The notes under the pieces: model-generated
Told to the model about the DNA's origin: nothing
Databases searched by the model: none
Seen by the model: only the letters and a program-made list of their open reading frames with translations
Assembly: GCF_003201815.1 (NCBI RefSeq)
Contig: NZ_QJKB01000002.1
Location: 528,941 to 592,940 of the forward strand
Direction of reading: 5' to 3'
DNA: 64,000 nt
Origin: Undibacterium pigrum
GTDB taxonomy: Bacteria; Pseudomonadota; Gammaproteobacteria; Burkholderiales; Burkholderiaceae_D
Translations under genes and position numbers: made by a program
Part shown: piece after piece, positions 20,354-29,775 of the stretch
Layout: the number at the start of each line of letters is the position of its first letter
How positions within the stretch are numbered: the stretch's first letter is position 1

Positions 20354-21421
20354 TTATTTCTGCCAACGCAGGCGGTAATTGATCAGGGTGTCGCAAGCCA
20401 GCAGCAAAAACAGCAGCATGCCCTGGAACAGGCCAGTGATGGCAGAAGGCAGGCCCAGGCGCGATTGCGCCATCTCACCACCGAGATAAAACAGCGACAG
20501 CACCAGGCCACCAAAGATGGTGCCTATGGGATTCAGACGACCTATGAAGGCCACAATGATGGCAGCAAAACCATAACCCGGCGAGATGGACGGCAAGACC
20601 TGGCCTATCGGCCCGGCCACTTCGAATGCACCCGCCATGCCAGCGAAACCGCCAGATATCAGTAAGGATGTCCACAAGGCGCGGCGGCTGGAGAAGCCCG
20701 CATAACGCGCTGCCAGCGGTGCGAGCCCACCTACCGTCAGGCGGTAACCAGCAAAGCTGCGATACACATACACTGCCATCAAACCACTGGCAAGCAGCAT
20801 GACGATAAAACCTATATGCAGGCGGCTGCCGGAGAACAGGTGTGGCAACAGATAATCACTGGAAAATACCTTGGACTGCGGGAAGTTCATGCCATGCGGG
20901 TCTTTCAGTGGGCCATTGACGGCATACATCAGCAGCAATTGCGCGATATAGGTCAGCATCAGCGATACCAGAATTTCATTGGCATTGAAGCGGTCACGCA
21001 ATAAGGCGGTGATGGATGCCCACAAGCTGCCACCAACTACCCCAGCGCAAGTTGCCAGCAGCAAGACCATGCCGCCCGACAGGCCTGGCGTGCCAGTATC
21101 AAAAAATAGTATGGTGCTGCCAGCGGCCAGACCACCGGCGATCAACTGCCCCTCGGCACCGATGTTCCAGACATTGGCGCGGTAACAGACTGACAGCCCC
21201 AGCGCACACAAGACCAGCGGCGTGGTCTTCAATAGCAGTTCGGCGATGGCTGCCTTGTTGCGTATCGGTTCTATCAAAAATACCTGCAAGCCAGTCCAGG
21301 GGTTTTTGCCCAGTGCCATGAATAACAGGGCACCGAAAAAGATGGTCAGCAATAAAGCCAGTACAGGAGAAAGATAGGCCATGCTGCGCGAGCTGGCGGC
21401 ACGCAATTCCAGCTTAAGCAT
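20354..21421 (-). CDS. ABC transporter permease (NupP/YufP type)
   Basis: This is the other permease of the importer, with 355 residues and about ten hydrophobic segments. The motif CYRANVWNIGAEGQLIAGGL near residue 90 marks the BMP-type permease family. The start MLKLELRAASSRSMAYL at 21421 overlaps the ATPase stop by 8 bases. A longer in-frame start would overlap the ATPase by over 100 bases and is rejected. Confidence 0.93.
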   Translation of the reverse strand: MLKLELRAASSRSMAYLSPVLALLLTIFFGALLFMALGKNPWTGLQVFLIEPIRNKAAIAELLLKTTPLVLCALGLSVCYRANVWNIGAEGQLIAGGLAAGSTILFFDTGTPGLSGGMVLLLATCAGVVGGSLWASITALLRDRFNANEILVSLMLTYIAQLLLMYAVNGPLKDPHGMNFPQSKVFSSDYLLPHLFSGSRLHIGFIVMLLASGLMAVYVYRSFAGYRLTVGGLAPLAARYAGFSSRRALWTSLLISGGFAGMAGAFEVAGPIGQVLPSISPGYGFAAIIVAFIGRLNPIGTIFGGLVLSLFYLGGEMAQSRLGLPSAITGLFQGMLLFLLLACDTLINYRLRWQK

Positions 21422-23030
21422 GCTCACCCCGCTCGTTGCTGTATGGTTTCTTTTTGCGGCTACCGTTGCTACCGGTTTTACCGAGTGACACGGTTTCTGC
21501 CGTTGTCCATTCTTCCCACAAACCACTCATCCACAATCCTATCTTTTCTCTGGTCGCGCTGGCAGTTGCTATTGATGGCGACAAGCGGCCCTTGGCGATC
21601 ACATGCATGCGGTCACATAATTCAAATAATTCATCCAGTTCTTCCGAGATAACCAGCACCGCACAACCAGCCTGCTTGAGCTTGCGTATCTCATCATGGA
21701 TTTGCGCTGCCGCTCCCACATCCACGCCCCAGGTCGGCTGGGCGACGATGAAAACTTCCGGCAGGCGCGTGATTTCACGACCCACGATAAATTTTTGCAG
21801 ATTGCCACCCGACAGGCTGCGCGCCAGTGCCGCAGGCCCGCCAGCCTTGACGCGGAAGCGGGCGATGATATCTGCTGCCGCCTGTATCGTATGACGAAAA
21901 TTGATCATGCCCCTGTTGACGAAAGGCGCATGCTGATGCGACAACAGCATATTGGCAGTCAGGCTCATTTCTGGCACTGCGCCACGGCCCAGGCGCTCTT
22001 CCGGCACCAGGCTCTGGCCCAGCTTGCGCCTGCTCTCAGGGCCACGGTTGCCTACTGGCTTGCCTTTGAGCTCTATCATCTGCGGCGATGCACGCCTGTC
22101 TTCACCAGACAGGGCCGCCAGCAATTCTTGCTGGCCATTGCCGGATACACCAGCGATGCCAACAATTTCACCACCAAATAATTCCAGCTGTATGTCTTCG
22201 AGCGCCGTAGCAAAGGCATGGGCCTTGGGCAGACTCAATTGATGTATGCGCAAACGCGATTCACCCAGGGTCACTGGCTCGGTATGGGCAGATGGTGGCA
22301 AGTCTTCACCTATCATCATGCGCGACAGGCTGGCAGCAGTTTCCTGCGCCGGGTCACAATGCCCGGTGACTTTGCCCGCACGCATGACGGTGGCGCTGTG
22401 GCAGAGTTCACGTATTTCATCGAGTTTGTGGCTGATATACAGGATGCTGCAACCCTCAGCGGCAATCTTGCGCAGGGTGACAAACAGTTTTTGTACTGCT
22501 TGCGGCGTCAGTACCGAGGTTGGCTCATCAAGGATCAGCAATTGCGGTTTGGTCAGCAGGGCGCGCACGATTTCCACGCGCTGCCTTTCACCGACTGACA
22601 AGGTGTGCACATGGCGGTGTGGTTCCAGTTCCAGGCCATAGTTTTCACCAGTCTGGGCGATTTGCTCAGCCAGCTCCAGCATATTCACATTCTGGTCCAG
22701 ACCCAGGGCAATATTCTCGGCCACGGTCAGGGTATCAAACAAAGAGAAATGCTGGAACACCATGGCGATGCCCAGTTTGCGTGCATCCTGTGGTGTCGCT
22801 ACTCTGACTTCCTGGCCATTCCACCGCACCGTGCCTGAATCTGGCTTGACGGCACCAAAGATGATTTTCATCAGCGTTGATTTGCCCGCACCATTTTCAC
22901 CCAGCACTGCATGGATTTCACCGGGCGCCACCTGCAGATTGACACCATCATTGGCGACCACCGCTGGATAGCGTTTGCAGATGTTGTTCAGTTCCAGCCT
23001 GGGTACTATGGGCGCATCAGCAGAAGTCAC
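21414..23030 (-). CDS. ABC transporter ATP-binding protein, tandem ATPase (NupO/YufO type)
   Basis: This protein powers the importer with two fused ATPase domains in 538 residues. The first has Walker A GENGAGKSTL, signature LSVGERQRVEIVRAL and Walker B LLILDEPTS. The second has a degenerate Walker A (GVSGNGQQEL) and signature LSGGNLQKFIVGREI, as is usual for sugar and nucleoside importers of this class. It begins with GTG at 23030; no ATG in frame is suitable. It is the first gene of the operon ATPase-permease-permease-BMP. Confidence 0.94.
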   Translation of the reverse strand: MTSADAPIVPRLELNNICKRYPAVVANDGVNLQVAPGEIHAVLGENGAGKSTLMKIIFGAVKPDSGTVRWNGQEVRVATPQDARKLGIAMVFQHFSLFDTLTVAENIALGLDQNVNMLELAEQIAQTGENYGLELEPHRHVHTLSVGERQRVEIVRALLTKPQLLILDEPTSVLTPQAVQKLFVTLRKIAAEGCSILYISHKLDEIRELCHSATVMRAGKVTGHCDPAQETAASLSRMMIGEDLPPSAHTEPVTLGESRLRIHQLSLPKAHAFATALEDIQLELFGGEIVGIAGVSGNGQQELLAALSGEDRRASPQMIELKGKPVGNRGPESRRKLGQSLVPEERLGRGAVPEMSLTANMLLSHQHAPFVNRGMINFRHTIQAAADIIARFRVKAGGPAALARSLSGGNLQKFIVGREITRLPEVFIVAQPTWGVDVGAAAQIHDEIRKLKQAGCAVLVISEELDELFELCDRMHVIAKGRLSPSIATASATREKIGLWMSGLWEEWTTAETVSLGKTGSNGSRKKKPYSNERGEHA

Positions 23031-23123
23031 TTTGATTTTTCCATCCGGTATTCAAGATTCTAGAGTAGGGAGTAAGCCTGTTGCTGTACATCACGACAAC
23101 AACATGGCGGACATACGCCTGAC

Positions 23124-23153
23124 ATTATAAGTGGCGGCAGCGCACAATTTCAA
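23124..23153 (-). promoter_or_regulatory. Sigma70 promoter of the nucleoside-type ABC operon
   Basis: On the minus strand TTGAAA (23153-23148) is separated by 18 bases from a perfect TATAAT (23129-23124). It lies about 95 bases upstream of the ATPase start codon and would give a leader of roughly 85 bases. No purine riboswitch fold was recognised in that leader. Confidence 0.6.
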
Positions 23154-23512
23154 AATCTATCTGTCATTTAGTACAAGATGAAATTTGTTCGCCCGATATC
23201 AAATTGGAAGAAATCGTTTAAATTTTTCATGTGATGGCTATGCGTTGTTTTCCAGCATCAACAGCATTGCCTGCGCACAAAATTTTGTGGGTGCGCTATT
23301 TGGCACCTGCTTGTCAAGGCAAGTGATGCAAACTTAGCTTTAGAGGCTGGCCATATAGGCAGAAGGAAGAAGAGAAACATCCATGCTGATGTTTCTCTTC
23401 TGTGCGGCTAACGGGAATGTGTAGCAAACAGGGCGTAAATGCTTGATAGAAGCTGCACTCTGCTTTAAGCCTGCAAACCAGTTTTCGATGCAGTCAGAAG
23501 CCTGTTTTTGCT
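23154..23512. other. Intergenic region with a 14-base perfect hairpin
   Basis: No gene is seen here. The stem agaagagaaacatc (23368-23381) pairs perfectly with gatgtttctcttct (23388-23401) around a 6-base loop, but no T run follows on either strand. It may be the end signal of the lipoprotein transcript (which enters from the right) or an RNA structure. The remainder shows nothing recognisable. Confidence 0.5.
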
Positions 23513-24046
23513 TTATTGCTTGACAAAAACGGGCTGGTCTACCAGGCCTACTCCAGGTGTAAATACAGATGCGGCTGTATTTATCCTCTTGGCAGGCGTG
23601 CTGCCATCTGCGCCGGTATTAGGGTTGGGTAAAGGCAATTTAAACTTGTTGCCCAGCAAAGCATAGCCCGTGTATTGAGTAGAACCACCGGAAGTGATAT
23701 CCAGCGTTTTGTAGGATTCAGTACCAGAAGTCAAATAAATGTCGCCCGTTTTGAAAGTCCCCGTCATGCTGTCATTTTGAATGAAGCCTCCAGTGTTACC
23801 GGTAAGGATGGCGCAAGCTTCCTTCTTGCCTGTGATTGTGTTACCTGAGAAAGTAAAAGTTGTACGTGCCTCATACCCGCCACGAAGGTCTAAGCCGCAG
23901 GCAGTTCCAGTGGTATGGCTCCCTGTGGAGTAGACCCATGTTCCTTCAAGTTCGGAGACAACTGGAGTTGCCGCAGTGTTAGAAGAAGATGAACCTCCGC
24001 CACAGGCGCTAAGACAGGCAAGGAATAGAAGAGAGAATTTTTTCAT
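23513..24046 (-). CDS. Hypothetical lipoprotein
   Basis: The 177-residue product starts MKKFSLLFLACLSACGGGSS, a clear lipoprotein signal with Cys 15 followed by a Gly/Ser linker. The rest is rich in Thr, Gly and beta-strand-forming residues, such as GTWVYSTGSH and FTFSGNTITG, like small lipocalin- or META-type outer-membrane lipoproteins. No family was recognised. It is transcribed alone and is divergent from the AraC gene at 24201. The start at 24046 is chosen because it gives a proper signal peptide. Confidence 0.75.
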   Translation of the reverse strand: MKKFSLLFLACLSACGGGSSSSNTAATPVVSELEGTWVYSTGSHTTGTACGLDLRGGYEARTTFTFSGNTITGKKEACAILTGNTGGFIQNDSMTGTFKTGDIYLTSGTESYKTLDITSGGSTQYTGYALLGNKFKLPLPNPNTGADGSTPAKRINTAASVFTPGVGLVDQPVFVKQ

Positions 24047-24200
24047 AGGGCGGGTATAAATACGAAGTGGCAAATGTTAAATAAATTAGCATGCAAAATG
24101 TATCATATATCAGCAGAAATGGCGCTGATGCGCGTCAATATTCTTGCTTGGGTATAGAATAATCCTCAATAATCAAAGGATTTACCGTATTTTCTAGCAC

Positions 24201-25028
24201 ATGGACAAGCCAGCCACCTTCCGTGACGACGCCCATTTCTGGCGCAGCCCGCTGCTGCCAGACGCTGAGTTGCTGACGGCTGAATACTTTGCCCAAGAGT
24301 TTGCCCCGCACTGGCACGAAGGCTTTTCCATCCCCGTCATACAGTCTGGCGCGCAAACTTACCGATATCGCGGCAGCCGTTGCCTGGCCTCGGTTGGCTG
24401 CATCGCTGCCATTAATCCCGGCGAAGTGCATACGGGTGAAAGGGCAACCGAGCATGGCTGGGCCTATCGCGCCTTTTACCCCTCAGTAGACTGGATGCAG
24501 CAACTAGCCAGCGACATGGCAGGCAGCGCTGTCGGTATCCCCTGGTTACCTGATGGAGTAATCGAGGATGCCGAAGTCTCTGCACAACTAGCCTTTGCAC
24601 ATCGCCTGCTGGAAGCGGGCAGTGATCCGCTCGCTGCCGAAAACGCCCTGACCGCAGGCTTTGCCCTGATGCTGTCACGTTATGCCCGCAGCCGTCCGGC
24701 CATACAAAGTATCTTGCCTGATGCGGTCAGGGTAGAAATGATGAAATCGAGACTCAGTGCAGACCTCAGCGCCGCCATCAGCCTGACTGAACTGGCGCAA
24801 GAGGTAGGCCTGTCGAGCTTCTACGCTGCGCGTCTATTCTCCCGCACGACAGGTATGCCGCCACATGCATGGCGCAATCAACTGAGGCTGAACCGTGCCC
24901 AGAGTCTGCTGCGCCAGAATCTGTCTGTGACCGAGATTGCGACGATGACAGGCTTTGCGGACCAGAGTCATTTCACACGGCATTTTAAGAAGGCGTTTGG
25001 GGTGGCGCCGGGGAGATGGCGGGTTTGA
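24201..25028 (+). CDS. AraC-family transcriptional regulator
   Basis: This is a 275-residue regulator with an N-terminal cupin-type domain (about 20-110, FAPHWHEGFSIPVI) and two HTH motifs at the C-terminus (about 180-275, ISLTELAQEVGLSSFYAARLF and VTEIATMTGFADQSHFTRHF). Such regulators often control an amino-acid exporter. The closest membrane genes downstream are azlCD, 600 bases away across a repeat region, so a link is only a suggestion. Confidence 0.9.
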   Translation: MDKPATFRDDAHFWRSPLLPDAELLTAEYFAQEFAPHWHEGFSIPVIQSGAQTYRYRGSRCLASVGCIAAINPGEVHTGERATEHGWAYRAFYPSVDWMQQLASDMAGSAVGIPWLPDGVIEDAEVSAQLAFAHRLLEAGSDPLAAENALTAGFALMLSRYARSRPAIQSILPDAVRVEMMKSRLSADLSAAISLTELAQEVGLSSFYAARLFSRTTGMPPHAWRNQLRLNRAQSLLRQNLSVTEIATMTGFADQSHFTRHFKKAFGVAPGRWRV

Positions 25029-25628
25029 ATGGATTATCTTTAGATAAGCATTCTTGTAATCATGTGAATATGGGTTGTATTGACGTTGCTGTTGATTTTG
25101 ACTTTTCGCAGTTCCCATGTGTAGCCGCCGTTTGTGCAGTACAGAAAATGGATTAAGAAGAGCCGCTGTCTGAGCCGCAGGCGAGTTTCGGATCTTCCCA
25201 TTTTTTGTACTGCACAAACGGGAACCCCTTTAGGGGCGGCTATGCCTGGGTCGCCTTCTTTTGCTTCCTTTTCTTGGCGACGACAAGAAAAGGGAGTAGC
25301 CGCCGGGCTACCCCCGGCCTGCAATCTCAAATGACGTGTGCGGGTATTTGAAAATCTAATCCCTTAAGTCTACGATTTTGTATTTAATGGATTGCGCGGC
25401 ATGCTAAGAACGCCTCTGGAGCGCCAGCCCGGTGGATTCCAGCCAAAATCACGCTGGAATGACGTAACCAGCATTTAGAATCATTTAATTTACTTTCAGC
25501 CAGGTGAGGCACGTAAGTAAATTTCTTTTTTTAAATAACGCCCCCAAACCGCAAGAACGTACAAGCCCATTCCCCAATTAACAGGCAAGATCCCATTCAA
25601 TCGCCATCCGCAATATGGAATCATTCCC
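25029..25628. repeat. Composite intergenic repeat region
   Basis: This 600-base gap has no credible gene but three repeat-like parts. First, a 23-base inverted repeat: 25129-25151 and 25198-25220 (cgtttgtgcagtacagaaaa with its near-complement). Second, 25221-25320 holds a C/T-rich segment, cgccttcttttgcttccttt, then tcttggcgacgacaagaaaa, then ggctacccccggcc. I recognise this as a repeated intergenic sequence of many beta- and gammaproteobacteria. Third, at 25417-25464 a REP-like palindrome shares its flank with 2515-2558. Confidence 0.7.
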
Positions 25629-26366
25629 ATGCCTAGCCCTACAAAACTAAGCCACTTCACCGCCGGCATTCGCGACACCGTCCCCATGTTGATCGGTGCA
25701 GCCCCTTTCGGCATGATCTTTGGCACACTGGTCGCCACCGCACAAATGCAAGCCTGGCAGGGGCAGTTGATGTCGCTGGCGGTGTTTGCCGGGTCCAGCC
25801 AGTTCATTGCGACTGGCCTCATTGCCAGCCATACTGGCATGCTGGTGATCTGGCTGGCGACTTTCATCGTTAATTTACGGCATATGCTGTATGCGGCTGC
25901 CCTGATGCCACATGTACGTCATTTACCAAGGCGCTGGCGCTGGGGGCTGGGGTTTTTGCTGACGGATGAAACCTTTGCCGTGGTAGACCGCTATTACCGC
26001 CAGCATCCTCAGGATGCATTGGGGCACTGGTATTTCCTGGGTTCCGGCTTATCCATGTATGTCAACTGGCAAGCCTGGACGCTGATAGGCCTGATGTTCG
26101 GGGCGATATTTCCGCAGTTGCAGACCCTGGGTCTGGACTTTGCCATGGTGGCAACCTTTATTGCGATAGTCGTACCGCAATTATTCAAGCGACCCCATTT
26201 GCTGGCTGCCATCGTCGCTGGCAGCACTGCCTATGCCTTGCAGCATCTGCCCTACAAGCTGGGTTTGCTGGTCGCGATTGCCTTTGGGGTAGCGACGGGC
26301 ATGCTGGTGTCGCGCTTTAGTAGACAAGACAATAAAGAAGAACAAATCGTAGTGGAGCAGGCATGA
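25629..26366 (+). CDS. azlC: AzlC-family branched-chain amino acid permease
   Basis: This is the large subunit of a two-component amino-acid exporter, 245 residues with about seven or eight hydrophobic helices. The N-terminal AGIRDTVPMLIGAAPFGMIFG is the family hallmark. In Bacillus AzlCD exports branched-chain amino acids and their analogues. It overlaps azlD by 4 bases, the usual coupled arrangement. The product begins MPSPTKLSHFTAGIRD at the ATG at 25629. Confidence 0.93.
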   Translation: MPSPTKLSHFTAGIRDTVPMLIGAAPFGMIFGTLVATAQMQAWQGQLMSLAVFAGSSQFIATGLIASHTGMLVIWLATFIVNLRHMLYAAALMPHVRHLPRRWRWGLGFLLTDETFAVVDRYYRQHPQDALGHWYFLGSGLSMYVNWQAWTLIGLMFGAIFPQLQTLGLDFAMVATFIAIVVPQLFKRPHLLAAIVAGSTAYALQHLPYKLGLLVAIAFGVATGMLVSRFSRQDNKEEQIVVEQA

Positions 26367-26683
26367 ATATCACTTTGACTATCCTGGGCATGGCCGTCAT
26401 CACTTTTTTGGTCAAGGCCCTGATTTTTATCCTTGGTGACCGCGTGGCATTTTCCGGTAACCTCAAAAAGGCACTGGAGTTTGTGCCGGTGACGGTGCTG
26501 ACTGCCATCATCGTCCCCATGATCTTGTCGCCGCATGGCAAGGAACTGGAACTGAGCTGGCGCAATCCACAACTGGTGGCAGCGACCGTGGCCGCCTTGC
26601 TGTGCGCGGTAACCAGGCATCAACTGACGACTATCATCGTCGGGCTGACGGTGTTCTTTAGCTGGCAATATATGTTGAGCTAA
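26363..26683 (+). CDS. azlD: AzlD-family transport protein
   Basis: This is the small subunit of the AzlCD exporter: 106 residues with three or four hydrophobic helices, starting MNITLTILGMAVITFLVKAL and containing KALEFVPVTVLTAIIVPMIL. The ATGA overlap with azlC supports joint translation and complex formation. Confidence 0.92.
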   Translation: MNITLTILGMAVITFLVKALIFILGDRVAFSGNLKKALEFVPVTVLTAIIVPMILSPHGKELELSWRNPQLVAATVAALLCAVTRHQLTTIIVGLTVFFSWQYMLS

Positions 26684-26729
26684 GTCCTTGCGCTAATATG
26701 TAGGCTTTGTTGCTTTCAACATTTAGCCA

Positions 26730-27908
26730 ATGACTTACGATTTCAGCGCAGTTAACGCAGCGATGCAAAAATATGTGGACAGGCAAATCCTGTCCGGTGT
26801 CTCGACCGCCGTGCTGGTCGGGCGCGAACTGGTGCACCAGCACTGCACAGGCTGGGCCGACCGCGAAAGCCAGACGCCCATGCGTGATGACCACTTGTTC
26901 CGCGTGTTTTCGAATACCAAGCTGATCACTTCAGTAGCGGTACTGCTGCTGATGGAAGACGGCAAGCTGGAATTGGATCAGCCTGTCGAAGAATTCCTGC
27001 TGCAACTGGCGCACATGCAGGTGCTTAAACCTGGTGCGACGCGCATTGACGATACCGAGCCAGCACGCAGCAAGATCACCATCAGACATCTGCTCTGTCA
27101 CACAGCCGGTCTCAGTTATGGCCTGCTCGATCATGGCACGGTGATGTACAAGGCCTACAATGAAAAGCGGGTCATGAATGCGTTTACTACCCTGGCCGAG
27201 ATGATGGATGTGCTGGCCGAGTTGCCGCTGAGTTTTCATCCTGGTGAGGCCTGGGAATATTCTATCGCCACTGATGTACTGGCGCGGCTGGTCGAAGTGG
27301 TCAGTGGCATGAGCTTTGACCGCTTCCTGCAATTGCGCATACTCAATCCCCTGGCCATGCATGACACCAGCTTTGTCGTGCCTGAACATAAGCTGGACAG
27401 GCTGGCGTCTTACTATGCCGGTACAGACCCGCAAAATATCTTGCAGCGTGGCTTGCGCAAGCTCGACAAATCACCTTATCCCGGCGCTTTCACGACGCCA
27501 GTGGCACGCCTGTCCGGCGGTGGTGGCCTGGTATCAAGCATGCAGGACATGCTCTCACTGATGCGCAGTTTCATGCCTGATGGCGATACCTTGCTCAGGC
27601 CCGAGACGATCAAGCTGATGATGCAAAATCATTTGCCCGCTGGTACCGGCATTGCCTTCCCTGGTGTGGGTGATGTACCGGGCAAGGGCTTTGGACTAGG
27701 TGGTGCGGTGACACTCAAGCCTTCTTCGATAGACCCACCGGCATCGGTGGGTGAATTTGAATGGGGTGGTATTGCTGGCACGCACTGGTGGATATCACCA
27801 CGCCACAATATCGCTGGCGTATTGATGACACAAAGATTGATGAGCTTCTGGCACCCGTTCTCTTTTGACTTCAAGAGACTGGCCTACGAAACATTGGGAT
27901 TGAAATAA
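26730..27908 (+). CDS. Serine hydrolase of the beta-lactamase class C/family VIII esterase type
   Basis: The 392-residue product has the SxxK active-site motif as SNTK (Ser 61, Lys 64). The second motif is YSI (Tyr 177) where class C beta-lactamases have YxN. The C-terminal region has GGIAGTHWWISP in place of KTG. This pattern suits a family VIII esterase or peptidase-like hydrolase more than a true beta-lactamase. No signal peptide is seen (it begins MTYDFSAVNAAMQKYV), so it is likely cytoplasmic. It is 46 bases downstream of azlD and 3 bases upstream of the next reading frame. Confidence 0.9.
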   Translation: MTYDFSAVNAAMQKYVDRQILSGVSTAVLVGRELVHQHCTGWADRESQTPMRDDHLFRVFSNTKLITSVAVLLLMEDGKLELDQPVEEFLLQLAHMQVLKPGATRIDDTEPARSKITIRHLLCHTAGLSYGLLDHGTVMYKAYNEKRVMNAFTTLAEMMDVLAELPLSFHPGEAWEYSIATDVLARLVEVVSGMSFDRFLQLRILNPLAMHDTSFVVPEHKLDRLASYYAGTDPQNILQRGLRKLDKSPYPGAFTTPVARLSGGGGLVSSMQDMLSLMRSFMPDGDTLLRPETIKLMMQNHLPAGTGIAFPGVGDVPGKGFGLGGAVTLKPSSIDPPASVGEFEWGGIAGTHWWISPRHNIAGVLMTQRLMSFWHPFSFDFKRLAYETLGLK

Positions 27909-27923
27909 AGGATGGAGAACAAT

Positions 27924-29339
27924 ATGCACACACATAGCTTGCCAGGGCGACGACTGCTTGCTCTTGCTGCCATCAGCGGTCTGCTGGCAGCCTGTAGCAG
28001 CCTGCCTACGCAACACGATGCAAAAATTCAGGCTGCCTGGGTCGTGCTTGGGGAAAATGGCCAGGCCATAGCCCGCGCTGTGACGACAGACAATATCTGT
28101 CCTTCTCTTGTGCAGGATGGCAACCTGGTCGCAATGAACCACAGGGCAGGACCAAGTACCCTGCCTTTGCGCAAGACAGCCAGCAAACCGGAAGACAGCA
28201 AGCCTTCCGATTTTCCTGTGCTGACTTGTGAAGCGCCATTGCTGCCTGCGACCAGGACAGCCAGTGTAGGCGGACGGGATTTACCGATACCAAAACCTGT
28301 CGCACAAAAAATCATTGTCATTGGTGATACCGGTTGCCGTTTGAAAGTGGCAGACAATTATTTCCAGTCCTGTAATGACAGCGAGAAATGGGCTTTCCGT
28401 GAAATGGTGGAAACGGCAGCGCGCTTCAAGCCTGATCTGGTTGTGCATGTTGGTGATTATCACTATCGCGAAAATGCCTGTCCCGAAGGGAATAAGGAAT
28501 GCGCAGGCAGCCCCTGGGGTTATGGCTGGGATACCTGGCAGGCAGATTTCTTTTCCCCTGCCACTGCTTTGCTGAAGGCCGCACCCTGGGTAGTCGTGCG
28601 CGGCAATCATGAAACCTGTGTACGCGCAGGACAGGGCTGGTGGCGTCTGATGGACCCGCGCCCTTTGAAGAGGGGACGTGACTGTGTCGATGAATCAGAT
28701 GACCTGCGTGGCGACTATAGCGACCCTTATGCCGTACCGCTGGGGCGTGTAGGCAGCGAGCAGGCGCAACTGATTATCTTTGATTCAGCCAAAGTGCCTA
28801 TCAAACCACTCGCAAAAACCGATGCTGCTTATCAGCTGTATATGGAGCAGTTCAAGGCCGTCAACAAGCTGGCAGAAAGTGCAGACTTTAATATCTTCAT
28901 CGACCATCATCCTGTGCTGGCCTTTGCTGCTGAACGTAAAAAAGACGGGCCACTGAATATCTTCCCTGGCAATCTCGCCATGCAAGACATCATGCAAACC
29001 TTGAATACCACGCGATTGTTTCCGTCCAAAGTGCAGGCGACACTGGCAGGTCATGTGCATTTGTTCGAGACTTTGACTTTCAGCACAGATCATCCTGTGC
29101 AATTCGTTGCTGGCAATGGTGGTTCTTCGCTGGACACTCCTTTGCCGACGCCGCTGGCGGCAAATTCCACGCCCTACACAGAAGCTAAACTCGATTACTT
29201 CAGCAACTCCAATGAAGTCGGTTTCATGACCATGGAACGTGAACAGCAAAGCTGGAAAATCCAGGCCTGGAACAAGCAAGGAAAATTGATTACCGAATGT
29301 CGTACGCAAGGCAAAAAAACAGATTGCAAGAATATGTAA
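27924..29339 (+). CDS. Metallophosphoesterase lipoprotein
   Basis: This is a calcineurin-type phosphoesterase of 471 residues. A lipoprotein signal (GRRLLALAAISGLLAAC) ends at Cys 24. The metal and catalytic motifs follow in order: GDTGC, GDYHYRE, GNHE, DHHPV and GHVH, all intact. It should act in the periplasm or outer membrane on an unknown phosphoester. The ATG at 27924 is preferred because a GGATGGAG ribosome site lies just upstream; an earlier ATG at 27912 lacks one. It follows the serine hydrolase closely and ends at a terminator. Confidence 0.9.
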   Translation: MHTHSLPGRRLLALAAISGLLAACSSLPTQHDAKIQAAWVVLGENGQAIARAVTTDNICPSLVQDGNLVAMNHRAGPSTLPLRKTASKPEDSKPSDFPVLTCEAPLLPATRTASVGGRDLPIPKPVAQKIIVIGDTGCRLKVADNYFQSCNDSEKWAFREMVETAARFKPDLVVHVGDYHYRENACPEGNKECAGSPWGYGWDTWQADFFSPATALLKAAPWVVVRGNHETCVRAGQGWWRLMDPRPLKRGRDCVDESDDLRGDYSDPYAVPLGRVGSEQAQLIIFDSAKVPIKPLAKTDAAYQLYMEQFKAVNKLAESADFNIFIDHHPVLAFAAERKKDGPLNIFPGNLAMQDIMQTLNTTRLFPSKVQATLAGHVHLFETLTFSTDHPVQFVAGNGGSSLDTPLPTPLAANSTPYTEAKLDYFSNSNEVGFMTMEREQQSWKIQAWNKQGKLITECRTQGKKTDCKNM

Positions 29340-29379
29340 AGCCTGTTTTTTTATTGCAAACGAAATAGCAGAAAAAATG

Positions 29380-29412
29380 AAAAACCTGAGTATTTTTACT
29401 CAGGTTTTTTTT
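29380..29412 (+). terminator. Rho-independent terminator after the phosphoesterase gene
   Basis: An 11-base perfect stem (aaacctgagta with tactcaggttt, loop tttt) is followed by a run of T. Confidence 0.9.
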
Positions 29413-29775
29413 ATTTCATTTAATGAATTTTGCAAAAAACCTGAACCAGCAAAGTGCGCACTGTTTTGGTTCATTCGTTCATTTGAGGTGCAGTTTTATT
29501 GTTTTGGTGTCACTGGAACTGTCTGCATTTCGCCACGAAATGTGCAAGAAATGGTGAAATGCCTTTTTGTAAGTCTGCCCATCAACTAATTTGAAAAGGC
29601 AGCCCAATATTTATGTTTCCATCAAGCATCTCCCAGTAGGCATTAAAAGAGTCGGTGTTTTATTGTTATCTGTTGAGTTGTCAGTATGTAATTTATAGAG
29701 TTGTTTCTCTAAAGAAATAGCTTAACTCTGCCCAAAAAATAAAACTTACAATGAGGAAACTTTCAAGGAGATAGC
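29413..29775. other. Leader region of the porin operon
   Basis: This region of about 360 bases has no gene. It shows a nested inverted repeat (tgaacca at 29442-29448 and tggttca at 29467-29473, enclosing agtgcgcact) and a small stem catttcg/cgaaatg near 29525-29542. An AAGGAG ribosome site at 29765-29770 precedes the porin start. No strong sigma70 or Pho-box match was found by eye. Confidence 0.5.

Noticed and set aside
23031..23123. Purine riboswitch in the leader of the nucleoside-type importer
   Set aside because: No three-way junction with the conserved loop sequences was found in the roughly 90-base leader.
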